From: Bacillota bacterium
Lineage (GTDB): Bacteria > Bacillota > Clostridia > Acetivibrionales > DSM-1351
NCBI GenBank assembly: GCA_023390335.1
Contig: JAEWCZ010000031.1
Span: 1-43,926 of the forward strand
Direction of reading: 5' to 3'
Length of the DNA stretch: 43,926 bases
In this document: piece by piece, positions 16,826 through 24,449 of the stretch
How the letters are laid out: each line of letters begins with the position of its first letter
Numbering within the stretch: the stretch's first letter is position 1
The notes under the pieces: model-generated
What the model was told of the DNA's origin: nothing
Seen by the model: the letters and a program-made list of their open reading frames with translations, nothing else
Databases searched by the model: none
Translations under genes and position numbers: made by a program

Positions 16826-17588
16826 TTTTAAAATCTCCTCCAATCAAATCTTTTATTACTTCTCCTCCAATAATTAAACCCATAACAGAAGGAACAAATG
16901 AAAGGCTTCCAGGTATCTGATGCTTCACAGTACACTTTCTTGCTGTTCCTTTTGGACATATACAACCCGCACTACAGCTGGAAGTTTCGGTTTCAATAGG
17001 TTTTATCGGTTCTTCAGTTGAGTATACTACCTTTAGTTTTTTTATTCCCCTATTTCTAAGTTCTTTTCTTACTACTTTTGCCAGAGGATCAACAGTTGTC
17101 TTAAATATGTCAGAAACCTGGAACCTGGTGGGATCAGTCTTGTTACCTGCGCCCATTGCACTTATTATTGGTATTCCTAACTGATTTGCCCTTACTACAA
17201 GGTCAATTTTTGCAGTTACAGTGTCAATTGCATCTACAATATAGTCAAAGCTGCTATCCAGTATCTCTTCTGCCACATCCGGCATATAAAACTTCTGAAT
17301 GATTGTAACATTACATTTGGGATTTATTTCAAGAACTCTGTCTCGCATAACTTCAACCTTAGGCTTGCCTACGGTTTTTCTGGTAGCATGAAGCTGCCTG
17401 TTAAGATTTGTAAGGCATACGCAGTCGTCATCTATCAGCACAAGATGTCCTACCCCTGTTCTGGTAAGTGCCTCTACCGTAAATGAACCTACTCCGCCCA
17501 CACCAAATACTGCTACCTTGCTATTTTTTAGTTTTTCTAATCCTTCTGTTCCAATGATTAATTCACTTCTGGAAAACTCGTGCAACAT
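16818..17588 (-). CDS. tcdA: tRNA threonylcarbamoyladenosine dehydratase (ThiF/E1 family)
   Basis: 256 residues. The Rossmann nucleotide motif GVGGVGSFTVEAL, the DDDCVCLTNLNRQLHA adenylation segment and a FDYIVDAIDTVTAK stretch match TcdA (CsdL/YgdL), which uses ATP to cyclise t6A37 to ct6A in tRNA. A Cys-rich segment (CSAGCICPKGTARKC) near residue 210 occurs in clostridial members. GGAGG lies 13 bases before the ATG, which is long. It overlaps the downstream P-loop ATPase gene. Confidence 0.88.
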   Translation of the reverse strand: MLHEFSRSELIIGTEGLEKLKNSKVAVFGVGGVGSFTVEALTRTGVGHLVLIDDDCVCLTNLNRQLHATRKTVGKPKVEVMRDRVLEINPKCNVTIIQKFYMPDVAEEILDSSFDYIVDAIDTVTAKIDLVVRANQLGIPIISAMGAGNKTDPTRFQVSDIFKTTVDPLAKVVRKELRNRGIKKLKVVYSTEEPIKPIETETSSCSAGCICPKGTARKCTVKHQIPGSLSFVPSVMGLIIGGEVIKDLIGGDFKNV

Positions 17589-17634
17589 ATTATTGTCATA
17601 TCCTCCGTAATCCGCACCTGCGGTGAAAATTAAA

Positions 17635-18240
17635 TCAACTTTGCCTTATACTTTCAGTTGCGCTACATACTTCTATAAGCCTTTTTGCCGACATTACTGC
17701 CCTTTTTATTGCCTCTTCATCGTTTTGGGCCGGTCGGGTAGCACAAACACCCTGATGTCCGCAATTATCATCTATATAGCCGTCACCTACTATTATCATT
17801 CCATTAATAAGCATCATATCATGCATTGCTTTTATTGTTGTTTCTTCGCCGCCGTACTGTGAGGCCCCCACTGCCATACAAACCCCGACTTTATTGTACA
17901 AGCCTTTGTTTGCTCTAACCTTCCTTGTTTTATCAAACATCGCCTTTAGCTGTGCTGATACGCTGCCAAAGTAAACGGGACTGGCAACCACTACACCATC
18001 TGCATTTCTTAATATTTCAAAAGCTTCTTCAAGCTTTGTACCCTTATAACAATTTCCAGTACATGGATTTGAGCAAACTGTACAGAAACCGCTTTTTTGC
18101 TCCTGCATTATCTTTCCTACATTCAGAAGAATGGTTTTTGCACCTCTTGCTTCACATTCCTCCAAAACCTTTTTAACCAGAAAACTTGTGTTTCCATCCA
18201 CGTTTGGACTTCCATTCAATCCTACTATATACACTCTCAT
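17635..18240 (-). CDS. Flavodoxin-fold NAD(P)H-dependent FMN reductase / iron-sulfur flavoprotein-like
   Basis: About 201 residues. GLNGSPNVDGNTSFLVKKVL is the phosphate-binding loop of the flavin reductase fold, and VASPVYFGSVSAQLKAMFDKT the second FMN contact region. A short Cys cluster (FCTVCSNPCTGNC) resembles that of iron-sulfur flavoproteins, so a cluster is possible. Start choice is not settled: ATG 18267 lacks a Shine-Dalgarno, ATG 18240 follows GGAG by only 2 bases, and GTG 18234 has GGAG at 8 bases and would begin the conserved core. It lies 46 bp upstream of tcdA on the same strand. Confidence 0.8.
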   Translation of the reverse strand: MRVYIVGLNGSPNVDGNTSFLVKKVLEECEARGAKTILLNVGKIMQEQKSGFCTVCSNPCTGNCYKGTKLEEAFEILRNADGVVVASPVYFGSVSAQLKAMFDKTRKVRANKGLYNKVGVCMAVGASQYGGEETTIKAMHDMMLINGMIIVGDGYIDDNCGHQGVCATRPAQNDEEAIKRAVMSAKRLIEVCSATESIRQS

Positions 18241-18336
18241 CACTCCAAAACTTTTAAAAATTAACATTAATAAAAGGATACACTAAATGAACTATTAAAA
18301 CAAGACGAGGAAGAAAGATCAAACTGAACAAAAATA

Positions 18337-18364
18337 AAGACGGTAAACATCTGCCTACCGCCTT
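18337..18364 (-). terminator. Terminator of the 18384 gene
   Basis: A 9-bp stem (18337-18345 with 18356-18364, one G-U pair) is followed on the minus strand by TTTATTTTT. It lies about 20 bp past the stop codon at 18384. Confidence 0.7.
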
Positions 18365-18383
18365 AACATAAAAACAAATTGAC

Positions 18384-19238
18384 TTATTGAATTTTTATTG
18401 TATTTTCAACTACGTTGTAATAAACATTTTGTTCTTGCATTTTATGTGTACCATCTTTTATTTCGGAAATCTGCTTTAATAAACATATATCAGAATTTTC
18501 CCATTTAATAAAATCATACTTGTAAATATACAAGCCACTGTCCTGACCAATAATTTTACCGTTAATGTCCCTGTCACCGTTAAAAATGATCTTATTATCT
18601 TTACACCGTATTATTACTACCTTACTTTTTTGATTTTGATTTTGATTTATCAAATTATTCAGATATGCAAAAGCAATATATTTACAATTAGGCGATAAGT
18701 AAAAATCACTAAAGTCACCTATTTCATAAAATAACTTATCAACTCTTGACGTTTTTAAATCATACGTGTATAACCATGTTTGAGTAAACTTGTCATCTTC
18801 CCTTCCTCTTACAAAAAAGTATAATTTTTGATTTTTATCGTTTACCAGTATGTTGCCTATTTGATAGCCTTTTTTATAAGTTTCCCTGAATCTTAGAAGA
18901 TTTCTTATTTCAGGTATTTTTGAAGTACCTATTGTTTTATTTAATTTCTTTCCTTCTATTTTATATGAAATATCCATAGTAACCTCACCGTTCACATTTT
19001 CAATTAGGTTAGCATGTAAATCGAGAATCTGCGGGTTGTTCACAATTTTTATATCTTCTTTTCTGTTTATTTCATTTTTGTAAGCAAAAATACCATTTTT
19101 GAGATTGTCATTTGTTAACGGATTTTCTTGAGTTATATTACTTTTATTCGTTGGCTTGCTCAATAAAATTGCACCTGCTATCAATAGCGAAAGCAATACG
19201 ACATATGAAATTGAAATAAATAACTTTTTGTTCTTCAT
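18384..19238 (-). CDS. Membrane-anchored protein of unknown function
   Basis: 284 residues from the chosen start. A Lys-rich N terminus and one hydrophobic segment (about residues 5-27) anchor a large external domain. No lipobox Cys is present. The domain has spaced beta-rich segments such as KLYFFVRG, TWLYTYDLKTSRVDKLF and SPNCKYIAFAYLN, which recall TolB/WD-type beta-propeller blades; this is only a resemblance. GAGGAGG 7 bases before the ATG at 19238 favours it over the in-frame upstream start at 19310. It has terminators on both sides, so it is monocistronic. Confidence 0.6.
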   Translation of the reverse strand: MKNKKLFISISYVVLLSLLIAGAILLSKPTNKSNITQENPLTNDNLKNGIFAYKNEINRKEDIKIVNNPQILDLHANLIENVNGEVTMDISYKIEGKKLNKTIGTSKIPEIRNLLRFRETYKKGYQIGNILVNDKNQKLYFFVRGREDDKFTQTWLYTYDLKTSRVDKLFYEIGDFSDFYLSPNCKYIAFAYLNNLINQNQNQKSKVVIIRCKDNKIIFNGDRDINGKIIGQDSGLYIYKYDFIKWENSDICLLKQISEIKDGTHKMQEQNVYYNVVENTIKIQ

Positions 19239-19308
19239 ATACTGCCTCCTCTTTGAATACCATTTTGATGATATTTTGTACAAAAAAGTTACTTGTATAC
19301 CTTTTGAC

Positions 19309-19342
19309 AAAAAAACCCCGCTTATTATTATATTAAGCGAGG
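19309..19342 (-). terminator. Terminator of the amidohydrolase gene
   Basis: A 9-bp stem (19316-19324 with 19334-19342, one G-T wobble) with a 9-base loop is followed by seven T residues on the minus strand. Confidence 0.85.
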
Positions 19343-19375
19343 TGAATAACGTTACATATTTATTATTTTTAATTT

Positions 19376-20233
19376 CTATATTTTAAAAAGACGCTTAGCA
19401 TTTTCACTGAGAATAGTCTTTTTCTGTACGGCAGTCAATTTTAATTTCATAAATCTTTTTACATCGTGTACTGAGCTTCCCCAAGGAAAATCAGAGCCGA
19501 ACAGAATCTTGTCCGCTCCCACTTCATTAATAATATCAACAACTTCACTGTCATCCAACCAACTTGGTTTATTTATACGGGCTATTTCAGGATATCCTGT
19601 TATGACTATGGATGTGTCAAAGTATACGTTTTCATATTGTTTTGACACTTTAAGTACACACTCCTTGTCTCCATCAGCCATATGGGCCAGAATTATTGGA
19701 ATATCCGGATATTTTTCTATTATTGGAACTATATATTCAAAATCTGAAAATTCATTAAGTCTTGCATTTGAAACCCTACCGCAATGTATAAGCATAGTAA
19801 ACTTATTCTCGCTGCACTTTTTATATAGTTCGTCCATTCGAGGATCATTGATATTAAAGCTCTGTGCCATTGGATGAAGCTTTATGCCTTTTGCTCCAAG
19901 CTCTATATACTTCTCAAAATGTTCAGACAGCCGGCCTTCCATATCTGGATGAAAATTGACCAATGGTACAAGTCTCCCTTCTGAAGAATTTGCAGTATCT
20001 ATTGTCCACAAATTGTTACTGTCTAAAATCTTTGGTGGTGCAAAATTGGCCATTATTGTACGATCTATTCCAACCTCGTTCATATTTTTTAAAACATTTG
20101 GGATTGTTCCGTTGCCGGGATTTTTAAACTCAATATCATACAACTTGTTAAAGGAAGTCATAATTTTGGCTGCTATATCATCATTGGCAAATGTGTGAAC
20201 ATGGCAGTCAATTATTTCAAAATTATTATTCAT
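19376..20233 (-). CDS. Amidohydrolase family protein (metal-dependent TIM-barrel hydrolase)
   Basis: 285 residues. Metal-binding motifs of the Amidohydro_2 group are visible in order: DCHVHTF (HxH), IKLHP, LIHCG, ILAHMADG and FGSDFPWG. Members hydrolyse or decarboxylate cyclic or aromatic acids; the substrate here cannot be told from the sequence. GGAG is about 10 bases before the ATG. It is transcribed alone, divergent from the ferredoxin gene. Confidence 0.85.
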   Translation of the reverse strand: MNNNFEIIDCHVHTFANDDIAAKIMTSFNKLYDIEFKNPGNGTIPNVLKNMNEVGIDRTIMANFAPPKILDSNNLWTIDTANSSEGRLVPLVNFHPDMEGRLSEHFEKYIELGAKGIKLHPMAQSFNINDPRMDELYKKCSENKFTMLIHCGRVSNARLNEFSDFEYIVPIIEKYPDIPIILAHMADGDKECVLKVSKQYENVYFDTSIVITGYPEIARINKPSWLDDSEVVDIINEVGADKILFGSDFPWGSSVHDVKRFMKLKLTAVQKKTILSENAKRLFKI

Positions 20234-20354
20234 TTTTTGTATTTCTCCATTTATATTTGTAATTAATATAACTCATGTATCCTATAAAATCAATAATCAA
20301 AGTCCATAATATTACAGTTGATTTCCTCTTACATTTTTTGTATATATATTCGTT

Positions 20355-20383
20355 TTGGGAGAATAATAGTTTATGGTTATATA
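20355..20383 (+). promoter_or_regulatory. Possible ferredoxin promoter
   Basis: TTGGGA (20355-20360) and TATATA (20378-20383) are 17 bases apart, 27 bp before the ferredoxin ATG. The -35 match is only partial and the region is AT-rich, so this is tentative. Confidence 0.3.
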
Positions 20384-20409
20384 ATTAATATATTTAGGGA
20401 GGCTTGTAA

Positions 20410-20601
20410 ATGAAAGCATCTGTAGATCAGGATGGTTGCATAAGCTGTGAATTATGTGCTTCTATATGCCCCGCAGTATTTAGTATGAACGAGGACAATA
20501 AAGCCGAAGCTATTGAAGAAGATATACCGGAAGAAAACCTTCAGGAAGCTGAGGACGCTAGAGATGCCTGCCCGGTAAGCGTTATTGATCTGGAGGAATA
20601 G
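20410..20601 (+). CDS. Ferredoxin, single [4Fe-4S] type
   Basis: 63 residues, strongly acidic. CISCELCASICP supplies Cys10, Cys13 and Cys16, and Cys54 in DACPVSVI is the fourth ligand. The second half has no CxxC, so only one cluster is expected, as in Thermotoga-type monocluster ferredoxins. Cys20 is an extra cysteine also common in that group. It is a soluble electron carrier and could serve the Kor complex or other clostridial redox enzymes. GGGAGG precedes the ATG. Terminated by the hairpin at 20612. Confidence 0.93.
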   Translation: MKASVDQDGCISCELCASICPAVFSMNEDNKAEAIEEDIPEENLQEAEDARDACPVSVIDLEE

Positions 20602-20611
20602 AACATATTAG

Positions 20612-20650
20612 AAGACATCCCATATTACTAACATAAGGGATGTCTTTTAT
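20612..20650. terminator. Bidirectional terminator between ferredoxin and ZapA-like genes
   Basis: A 10-bp perfect stem (AAGACATCCC at 20612-20621 with 20637-20646) is followed by TTATTT on the plus strand. It lies between convergent genes. Confidence 0.8.
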
Positions 20651-20665
20651 TTATAACACTTGAAC

Positions 20666-21361
20666 TCACTCGGAAAGCAGCTCTTTTAAATTTTTATACT
20701 CGTTTTCAATTTTACTATACTCTTCTTGGTATAATTCTTCCATTTGCTTGTATTCAGATTTTAGCTGTTCATACTTTCCCAAAATTTCTGCCATTGCTTG
20801 TTCTTTGGCAATGTTCTCATCCTTCAATTTATTAATTTGAGCTTTAAGTTCTTCTTTATTTTGAGTATACTCATTTTCCAGTTCTTCCAACTGATTTGCA
20901 ATAGCTTCATCCTTATATTCTGCTTCAACCTTTAGTAACTCTATTTGTTTATTAAGACTTTTTTCTTTTTTTTCAAACTCGCTTTTTATAACTTCTAATT
21001 CACCTGCCTGAGCAGTCCTAACTTCTTCCTTTAAAACTGCTTCGGTATTAAACTTTTGAATCTTTGAGTTCAGTTCGTTTATTTTGTGTTGGTACTCTTT
21101 TTCCACTAATTCCGTTTCAATTTGTTGTTGTTTTGATAGCTCTTTTAAATTATCTAAAGCTTTAAAATAGTCATCAGAAATGTTGATTGCGGCCAATACT
21201 GAAATCATCCCAGCACTGAGGGCACTATTTGCTTCAGAAAACTCCCTCATTTTTTTATCAACGTACAGAGCAAGCTTATGTATATATTCTTCCGATTCTG
21301 CCCCTGAAACCGTGTATCTACTACCATATATGTAAACTTCAGTTTTATTCCTGTTTGTCAT
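20666..21361 (-). CDS. zapA: ZapA-like cell division protein with long coiled-coil extension
   Basis: 231 residues. The first 70 match ZapA: VYIYGSRYTVSGAESEEYIHKLALYVDKKM then SAGMISVLAAINISDDYFK. ZapA promotes FtsZ filament bundling at the division site. A typical ZapA is about 85-110 residues with a short coiled coil; here heptad-rich, Glu/Lys/Gln-rich coiled coil continues from about residue 70 to the C terminus. The extension could lengthen the cross-bridge or recruit another divisome protein (inference). GGGGAG and AGGG precede the ATG. It stands alone behind a plausible promoter at 21475-21503. Confidence 0.8.
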   Translation of the reverse strand: MTNRNKTEVYIYGSRYTVSGAESEEYIHKLALYVDKKMREFSEANSALSAGMISVLAAINISDDYFKALDNLKELSKQQQIETELVEKEYQHKINELNSKIQKFNTEAVLKEEVRTAQAGELEVIKSEFEKKEKSLNKQIELLKVEAEYKDEAIANQLEELENEYTQNKEELKAQINKLKDENIAKEQAMAEILGKYEQLKSEYKQMEELYQEEYSKIENEYKNLKELLSE

Positions 21362-21474
21362 TACCCTGTCTCCCCAAATGTAATAAAAAATATTCCTTAT
21401 AAATTACTAGACGTTAAGTAACTTTCTAAAAGTATAAGTTACCATAAAAATAAATCAAAAAACACTTGGTCTTA

Positions 21475-21503
21475 ATATTACATGATTCACATATTAAACT
21501 CAA
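21475..21503 (-). promoter_or_regulatory. Candidate zapA promoter
   Basis: On the minus strand TTGAGT (21498-21503) and TAATAT (21475-21480) are 17 bases apart, 114 bp upstream of the zapA-like ATG. Confidence 0.4.
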
Positions 21504-21604
21504 TACCAAAATAACATAATTGCAACTGAATTTACACCACTTAATTCCGCTTTATAACATCCTGCTTTTATCCCTGAATTGTTCAGATTTTTTGTATTTA
21601 TGCG

Positions 21605-21627
21605 TGACATAGGTTTTTCCTATGTCA
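21605..21627. repeat. Short perfect inverted repeat downstream of bioB
   Basis: TGACATAGG and its complement flank a five-base loop, 28 bp past the bioB stop. No T-tract follows on either strand, so it is not a canonical terminator; it may stabilise the bioB mRNA 3' end. Confidence 0.5.
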
Positions 21628-21654
21628 GTCCCTGTTCCTGAAATAAAAATCCCT

Positions 21655-22623
21655 TTACTCATTTTGGAGTGTAACCTCGTATCCTAATTCTTTAAGCATC
21701 TCCATGTCTGTATCAATAGTTATTCCTGCAGTTGTAAGCATATCTCCCGATATTGCTGCGTTTGCACCTGACATAAAGCATTTTTTCCCTTTATCGGTAA
21801 GCAACCCACGACCACCTGCAAGACGAATGGAGGCTTTAGGCAGAATGAAACGATAAATTGCAACAATCTTGCACATATCTTCATTTGTGAGTATCTCATT
21901 GTTTTCAAAAGGTGTACCAGGGATTGGATTCAACATATTTACGGGTACAGATAAAATCCCAAGCTCACGTAAAGTAAGAGCAAGATCAATTCTGTCTTCC
22001 ATACTTTCGCCAAGTCCCATAATACCACCGCTACAGACTTTAAGCCCGACTTCTTGAGCGGCTTTTATTGATTTTATCTTATCCTCGAAGGTATGTGTTG
22101 TACAAATTTGAGGAAAATACCTTTGTGAAGTTTCAAGATTGTTGTGTATCCGTGTTACTCCTGTAGATTTGAGCAGTAAATACTGCTCATAATCAAGTAA
22201 TCCAAAAGAAACGCAAACATTCAAATCCGTATTTTTCCTAATTGCTTTAACATTTTCGCTCATTAAAGCAAGCTCATCGCTATTTAATCTTTTTCCTGAT
22301 TTAACCAACGAATATCGTAGAACACCTTTGTCGCTATTATATTTTGCTTGTTCTAAAATTGTTTGTGTATCACAGACAGCATATTGTTCGGATGGCGTTT
22401 TGTTGAAAGATGATTGCGAACAAAACTTACAATTTTCAGAGCATTTTCCGCTTTTGGCATTAATAATTGTGCAAATATCAAAGCCATTGCCGCAAAAATA
22501 TTTCCGTATATCGTTTGCTGCACTGGTAAGCTCGCCAAGCGGTTTTTCTGCAAGAGTCACGGCCTCCTCTTTTATAATGTGATAGCCATTAAGCACTTTT
22601 TCTTTTAAAGTCAATACATTCAT
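21655..22623 (-). CDS. bioB: Biotin synthase
   Basis: 322 residues, a radical SAM enzyme that inserts sulfur into dethiobiotin. Cys61, Cys65 and Cys68 in GKCSENCKFCSQS bind the [4Fe-4S] cluster and SAM. Ligands for the second cluster are present: Cys in QYAVCDT, Cys in LNVCVSFG, Cys in LKVCSGG and Arg in SIRLAGGRG. The YNSDKGVLRYSLVKSG and NNLETSQRYFPQICTTHT segments are typical of BioB. GGAGG lies 6 bases before the ATG. No other bio genes are in the window. The transcript appears to start at the BirA-controlled promoter near 22776-22804 and cross a bioY remnant. Confidence 0.96.
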   Translation of the reverse strand: MNVLTLKEKVLNGYHIIKEEAVTLAEKPLGELTSAANDIRKYFCGNGFDICTIINAKSGKCSENCKFCSQSSFNKTPSEQYAVCDTQTILEQAKYNSDKGVLRYSLVKSGKRLNSDELALMSENVKAIRKNTDLNVCVSFGLLDYEQYLLLKSTGVTRIHNNLETSQRYFPQICTTHTFEDKIKSIKAAQEVGLKVCSGGIMGLGESMEDRIDLALTLRELGILSVPVNMLNPIPGTPFENNEILTNEDMCKIVAIYRFILPKASIRLAGGRGLLTDKGKKCFMSGANAAISGDMLTTAGITIDTDMEMLKELGYEVTLQNE

Positions 22624-22624
22624 T

Positions 22625-22768
22625 TTATACCTCCGTTAATATGAAAGGATTCAATCTTTTTGCTAATACAGCACTCAAAATACAAAGTGCTATATCACCA
22701 GAAACACATAGAACAAAGCAATACAAAAACACATACCGAAGGCTTAAATGATAATAGAAGATAGATGA
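22625..22768 (-). pseudogene. bioY: Remnant of a biotin transporter gene (bioY C-terminal end)
   Basis: The only in-frame stretch between the promoter and bioB ends in CVSGDIALCILSAVLAKRL, which resembles the C-terminal PGDxxKxxxAxxLAxRL segment of BioY, the biotin-binding membrane protein of ECF transporters (about 190 residues). Only about 30-45 residues are left, and there is no start codon or ribosome binding site downstream of the promoter. An in-frame upstream ATG at 22834 lies beyond the BirA operator and cannot be a real start. The stop overlaps the bioB Shine-Dalgarno, the arrangement expected of a former bioY-bioB operon. The homology is short and rests on memory of the family. Confidence 0.55.
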
Positions 22769-22775
22769 CTTTACA

Positions 22776-22804
22776 AATATAGCATATGAAACGCGCATTG
22801 TAAA
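22776..22804 (-). promoter_or_regulatory. bioB promoter overlapping the BirA operator
   Basis: On the minus strand TTTACA (22799-22804) and TATATT (22776-22781) are separated by 17 bases. The -35 hexamer is part of the operator half-site GGTTTACAA, so repressor binding would block it. Confidence 0.65.
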
Positions 22805-22829
22805 CCAATTCAGATAATTTGGTTGACAA
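22798..22829. promoter_or_regulatory. BirA (biotin repressor) operator
   Basis: TTGTAAACC (22798-22806) and GGTTGACAA (22821-22829) form an imperfect palindrome with a 14-base AT-rich spacer. This agrees with the BirA box TTGTTAACC-N14-16-GGTTAACAA of Firmicutes biotin genes. One mismatch between half-sites. It sits directly upstream of bioB and overlaps its -35. Confidence 0.8.
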
Positions 22830-22834
22830 TACAC

Positions 22835-23172
22835 GGTTTTAAATTTGCCGAGGTTTCATCCTTATTAGGGTTACTGCAAATTCTGGACACTCCCGAAGTA
22901 GCTTTCGATTTATTCTGGAACCGCTTCATTATCAGCAATCTCTCATCAATTGAAAGAGACACAGAATCAACTGTACCTCTTTGTCTCTTAAAAGGATAAT
23001 TGCATATCCATATCTGCTACTTGTATAAAATGTGGAGAATTCACAGTTTTAAATAATTCACACCTTTTTGTCTTTGCATATTATGGAGGCCTAACCTTGC
23101 ACTCTGGTGGGTTATATGATTGAGTCCGAACCCGCTTAATTGTGATGGCTTAATAGACTTACAGCCCAATAA
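22835..23172. other. Gene-poor region with an unrecognised coding-like remnant
   Basis: About 340 bp without an intact gene. On the plus strand a frame runs without a stop through 22865-22999 (LGLLQILDTPEVAFDLFW then NRFIISNLSSIERD and a short tail). It has no start codon and enters the BirA operator if extended upstream. I do not recognise it. The remainder shows no ORF, promoter or repeat that I can support. Together with the truncated bioY next door it suggests past deletion or rearrangement here. Confidence 0.35.
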
Positions 23173-23203
23173 CACAAAAACACCCGCCGTATAAGCGAGT
23201 GTT
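23173..23203 (-). terminator. rnpB terminator
   Basis: A 9-bp stem (23179-23187 with 23195-23203, one G-T wobble) with a 7-base loop is followed by TTTTTG on the minus strand. Confidence 0.8.
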
Positions 23204-23216
23204 TCTGATAAATGTT

Positions 23217-23568
23217 ATGAGTAAGTCTATAAGCCGGGTTCTGTATTTGATGATCATCTATCTAGGCCATACATTTCTGTATAACTCAAGCCACCTCCCC
23301 GGGACTGACGGGCAGTCATTGCGTCCCTCCACGGTGTTGCTCCAGGTGGGGTTTACATAGCCGACAAGTCGCCAAGTCGCTGGTGAGCTCTTACCTCGCC
23401 TTTCCACCCTTACCATACTCGGTAAACCAAATATGGCGGTATATCTCTGTTGCACTTTCCTTAAAGTCACCTTCACCGGGAGTTACCCGGCACCATTGCC
23501 CTATGGAGCCCGGACTTTCCTCATTTACGCCTTTTCAGGCAGTATCTGCGATCATCTGGCTTACTCAT
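23217..23568 (-). ncRNA. rnpB: RNase P RNA (bacterial class A)
   Basis: Minus-strand sequence contains the universal GAGGAAAGTCCGGGCTCC near the 5' end, GGTAAGGGTGGAAAGGCGAGG and AAGAGCTCACCAGCG in the middle, and AACCCGGCTTATAGACTTAC at the 3' end. The ends pair (ATGAGTAAG with CTTACTCAT), forming P1 over about 352 nt. This is the catalytic RNA that matures tRNA 5' ends. The exact 5' end may lie slightly upstream. Apparent ORFs inside it are spurious. Confidence 0.97.
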
Positions 23569-23603
23569 ATATTGAGAACGTTAAAATTCTCTTAGGACTA
23601 TTA

Positions 23604-23632
23604 ATTATAGTTGCTGAAACAACATAAGTCAA
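23604..23632 (-). promoter_or_regulatory. rnpB promoter
   Basis: On the minus strand TTGACT (23627-23632) and a perfect TATAAT (23604-23609) are exactly 17 bases apart. The -35 overlaps the stop codon of the nif3-like gene. Confidence 0.8.
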
Positions 23633-24423
23633 GCAAAAGTAAATGGATCGGCTTCCATTTTACTGCAAACTATATCAAGTTCGTTAAATCTCTTGTTCAA
23701 CGTATCCCTTAATTTAGGGAGAATAATGCACTCTGTTGCAAAATGCCCCGCATCAACGATACAAAGGCCCATTTGTGCTGCATCCAGCGCAGTATGGTAT
23801 TTAATATCACCTGTTACTAAAACATCAACCTTGCGGCTTTTTAAGTTCTCCAAATCGTCATCAAAGCTGCCGCAAAACACTGCAATATTTTTTACCTTTT
23901 CAGGTTTTTTACCGATTATCCTTACATTCTCTATACCTAAGTTTTTCTTTATATCTTTTACAAACTCAGCAAAGCTCTTATAATTTTGTAATTCTCCTAT
24001 TTTACCCATTCCTAAATCGCAACTGAATCCATTTGGAATATACGCTTTGAGATTCTGACAATTTGTTAGTTGTAAGCATTCTGCCAAAGTATCATTAACT
24101 CCACCCGGGGCTGTATCAAGATTTGTATGTGCACTAACGACAGAGATATCGTTTTTTATAAGATTTGCAATATGTTGCCCTTTAAAAGTTTCCATATTTA
24201 TTGATTTCAACTTTGAAAAGATAAAAGGATGATGTGAAAGAATCATTTGAGCACCGTATCCAACAGCTTCAGAGATCACATCTGATGTTACATCCATACA
24301 AAGGAGTAATTTTGTTACACTTTTATCCCTACTGCCTACCATCAATCCTACACTATCCCACTCCTCAGCATACCGCCAAGGTGCAATTTCATTTAAATAA
24401 TCAATTATATCTCCTACTTTCAT
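23629..24423 (-). CDS. Nif3-like dinuclear metal centre protein (YqfO family)
   Basis: About 264 residues, the short form without the middle PII-like insert. Metal-binding segments of the Nif3/YqfO family are visible: ILSHHPFIF (His pair), VVSAHTNLDTAPGGVND and, near the C terminus, DAGHFATECIILP. ITAPWRYAEEWDSVGLMVG-like N terminus (here EIAPWRYAEEWDSVGL) is also typical. Members are often annotated as GTP cyclohydrolase I type 2, but function is unproven. GTG at 24432 is in frame, but AGGTGG upstream fits the ATG at 24423. It follows trmK by 26 bp, the yqfN-yqfO order conserved in Firmicutes. Confidence 0.88.
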   Translation of the reverse strand: MKVGDIIDYLNEIAPWRYAEEWDSVGLMVGSRDKSVTKLLLCMDVTSDVISEAVGYGAQMILSHHPFIFSKLKSINMETFKGQHIANLIKNDISVVSAHTNLDTAPGGVNDTLAECLQLTNCQNLKAYIPNGFSCDLGMGKIGELQNYKSFAEFVKDIKKNLGIENVRIIGKKPEKVKNIAVFCGSFDDDLENLKSRKVDVLVTGDIKYHTALDAAQMGLCIVDAGHFATECIILPKLRDTLNKRFNELDIVCSKMEADPFTFA

Positions 24424-24449
24424 GTTCTCCACCTTATAAAAAAAATTTT

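Noticed and set aside
16826..16843. TTG at 16843 as the start of the P-loop ATPase
   Set aside because: The codons would cover the Shine-Dalgarno GGAGGAG that serves the ATG at 16825.
21605..21627. Hairpin after bioB as an intrinsic terminator
   Set aside because: The stem is good, but neither strand has a T-tract after it; listed only as an inverted repeat.
22770..22834. ATG at 22834 as the start of a 69-residue gene before bioB
   Set aside because: The start lies upstream of the BirA operator and promoter, so it would not be in the transcript.
23258..23627. Several ORFs on both strands within 23258-23627
   Set aside because: They lie inside the RNase P RNA gene and its leader.
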